This document shows positions 4,325 through 5,802 of a DNA stretch of 5,802 nucleotides, in pieces. Position 1 is the stretch's first letter; each line of letters begins with the position of its first letter. Position numbers and translations under genes: made by a program. Below the pieces are notes generated by a model. The model did no database searches, had not been told where the DNA came from, and saw only the letters and a program-made list of their open reading frames with translations. The stretch is taken from contig DDRC01000191.1 of NCBI GenBank assembly GCA_002342985.1, forward strand, positions 12,989-18,790, read 5' to 3'. The stretch is from Flavobacteriales bacterium UBA2426 (lineage in GTDB: Bacteria; Bacteroidota; Bacteroidia; Flavobacteriales_F; PHOS-HE28).

Positions 4325-5802
4325 ATGCGCGCCCAGGAACGCCCCTTGGCGGCCCTGACCCTGCTTGCGCTGGCGCCCCGTCTCGTGGCGGCCTTCTTCA
4401 GCGGCGGCTACTTCGCGCAGGACGACCACTTCCTCATCATCGAGGCGGCGGGCAGCTGGGTGGATGCGCCCGGCTACAGCACCTGGTTGCCTTGGAACCA
4501 GGGGCCCGATGCGCGGCCCAGCGGGCACAGCTTCTTCTACGTGGGGCTGCACTACCTCCTGTTCTCCGGCCTCAAGGCCATCGGCCTGGTGGACCCCAAG
4601 GCGCAGATGGCGGTGGTGCGCCTGCTGCATGCGCTGTGGAGCCTGGTGGCGGTGCGCGCAGGCTACCGCATCGCCCTGCGGTTGAGCGATGCCTCCATCG
4701 CCTGGCGCACGGGACTGCTGCTGGCGCTCTTCTGCTGGATGCCCTTCCTCTCCGTGCGCAACCTGGTGGAGGTGGCCTGCATCCCCTTCCTCCTGCTCGG
4801 TGCGTGGTCGCTGATCCGCGGCGCTGGTCGGCCCGCCGTGCGCGATGCGCTGATCGCCGGCCTGTGGATCGGGCTGGCCATCAACGTGCGCTTCCAGGTC
4901 ATCTTCTTCGCGGCCGGCGCGGGGCTGGCCTTCCTGCTGCAGCGCGACCTGCGCGGTGCCGTGGTGTACGCGCTGGGGCTGCTTCTTCCGCTGGCGGTGC
5001 TGCAGGGCGGCATCGACCTGGTGCTGTGGGGCAGGCCCTTCGCGGAGATCACGGAGTACGTGGCCTACAACCTGGCCAATCCCACCACCTATGGCGTGCA
5101 GCCGTGGTACAACTACCTGCTCCTGCTCGCCGGCATGCTGCTGCCGCCGCTCAGCCTGGCCGTGCTCTTCGGCTTCTTCCGCCGCACGGCGCCGCTGCAC
5201 CTCTGGCTGGCCGTGCTGGCCTTCCTCGCCATCCACTCCTGGTTCCCGAACAAGCAGGAGCGCTTCCTGCTGCCCATCGTGCCGCTCTTCCTCGTGCTGG
5301 GCTATGTCTCCTGGGAGCAATGGCGCGCCGGGTCGGCATGGTGGCCGGCGCGGACTGCGCTGTGGCGCGGGGGCATGGCCTTCTTCTGGGCACTCAACCT
5401 GCTGCTGCTCCCCGTGCTCACCACGGCCTACAGCAAGCGCAGCCGGGTGGAGGCCCTGTATGCGCTGCGCCAGTACCCGCAGGTGCGCGGCATCGTGGTG
5501 GAGGACAGCGCCGAAGGCGAGGCCCCGCTGCCGCCGCTCTATTACTGGGGGCGCTGGGACGCCACGGTGGTGCCATGGACGGACCCCGGCGCCGACCTCG
5601 CGGCTGAAATGGCGCGCCACACCGGCCCCACGCGACCCAATGCCGTGCTCTTCTTCGGACTGGAGGACCTGGCCGCACGCCTGCAGCGGGCCGAAGCCGC
5701 CTTCGGCCCGCTGCAGGAAGTCCGTCGCTGCGAACCCGGGCTGGTGGACCGCGTGGTCCACTGGCTCAACCCGATCAACCGCAACGAGACCATCGTGATC
5801 GC
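4325..5802 (+). CDS. GT22 (Alg9/PIG-B-like) membrane mannosyltransferase homologue, 3' end outside window
   Basis: From the ATG at 4325 an open frame of 492 codons reaches the right edge without a stop. The protein has about ten hydrophobic spans and fits the GT-C family GT22, whose members add sugars (mannose in the characterised eukaryotic enzymes) from polyprenyl- or dolichyl-phosphate donors outside the cytoplasm. Visible family features are an acidic first loop (GGYFAQDDHFLIIEAAGSW, Asp33-Asp34), SVRNLVEVACIPFLLLG (143-159, with the conserved Asn and Glu), a G-x-x-x-GLA...RFQ segment (GLWIGLAINVRFQVIFF, 179-195), NPTTYGVQPWYNY (252-264), and HSWFPNKQERFLLPIVPLF (304-322). The last is the counterpart of the eukaryotic HKE-x-RF motif, with N-K-Q-E-RF here. 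A soluble C-terminal part (about 370 onward) ends the visible sequence at NPINRNETIVI and is probably near its end. GTG 4307 and ATG 4253 are alternative in-frame starts; 4325 is preferred because the first helix follows within a few residues. It is divergent from the other GT-C gene. The bacterial substrate is unknown. Confidence 0.87.
   Translation, partial: MRAQERPLAALTLLALAPRLVAAFFSGGYFAQDDHFLIIEAAGSWVDAPGYSTWLPWNQGPDARPSGHSFFYVGLHYLLFSGLKAIGLVDPKAQMAVVRLLHALWSLVAVRAGYRIALRLSDASIAWRTGLLLALFCWMPFLSVRNLVEVACIPFLLLGAWSLIRGAGRPAVRDALIAGLWIGLAINVRFQVIFFAAGAGLAFLLQRDLRGAVVYALGLLLPLAVLQGGIDLVLWGRPFAEITEYVAYNLANPTTYGVQPWYNYLLLLAGMLLPPLSLAVLFGFFRRTAPLHLWLAVLAFLAIHSWFPNKQERFLLPIVPLFLVLGYVSWEQWRAGSAWWPARTALWRGGMAFFWALNLLLLPVLTTAYSKRSRVEALYALRQYPQVRGIVVEDSAEGEAPLPPLYYWGRWDATVVPWTDPGADLAAEMARHTGPTRPNAVLFFGLEDLAARLQRAEAAFGPLQEVRRCEPGLVDRVVHWLNPINRNETIVI

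Noticed and set aside
4492..5607. Plus-strand open frame of 371 codons overlapping the GT22 gene in another frame
   Set aside because: It is Ala/Arg/Gly/Pro-rich without motifs; the frame starting at 4325 gives a coherent membrane protein.
4130..5761. 543-codon minus-strand open frame antisense to the GT22 gene
   Set aside because: It has the same Gln/His/Glu/Arg-rich shadow composition, and the plus strand carries clear GT22 motifs through the whole length.
1..5802. Possible CRISPR array, tRNA/rRNA, mobile element or defence/toxin system
   Set aside because: I saw no direct-repeat array, cloverleaf, terminal inverted repeats, transposase or recombinase motifs, and every long stretch is explained by the five genes listed.

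Overview
The window is GC-rich (roughly two thirds G+C by eye) and almost completely coding: five genes and no RNA genes, insertion sequences, CRISPR repeats or phage genes that I can see. The best taxonomic guess is a high-GC member of the Bacteroidota. The reasons are a bacillithiol-type bshA gene, start regions that mostly lack Shine-Dalgarno sequences, and short upstream elements resembling the Bacteroidota -7 box (TAnnTTTG). This is inference; no ribosomal marker is present.

Layout. (1) Positions 1-1067, plus strand: a family III (CaiB/BaiF) CoA-transferase whose start codon is cut by the window edge by one base. (2) It converges, with only 4 bases between the stop codons, on a minus-strand cluster that reads from about 4254 down to 1072: a multi-spanning GT-C membrane glycosyltransferase (4254-2809), then bshA (2792-1644), then a small two-helix membrane protein of unknown function (1647-1072). 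The last two overlap by 4 bases (ATGA), so they are probably translationally coupled. A GC-rich hairpin covers both convergent stop codons. (3) A divergent spacer of about 70 bases (4255-4324) separates this cluster from a plus-strand GT22 (Alg9/PIG-B-like) membrane mannosyltransferase homologue. It is 492 codons long so far and runs off the right edge.

How the genes may work together. BshA makes GlcNAc-malate, the first intermediate of the thiol bacillithiol. The two head-to-head GT-C enzymes are expected to transfer sugars from lipid-linked donors on the outer face of the inner membrane, for example onto surface glycans, lipids or proteins. The CoA-transferase belongs to acyl-CoA metabolism. 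Nothing shows that these are one pathway; the bshA/small-membrane-protein coupling is the strongest functional link. I do not see a defence system, a mobile element or a clearly new multi-gene system. The most worthwhile points are the unknown membrane protein coupled to bshA, the paired GT-C enzymes, the compact divergent start region and the stop-codon hairpin.
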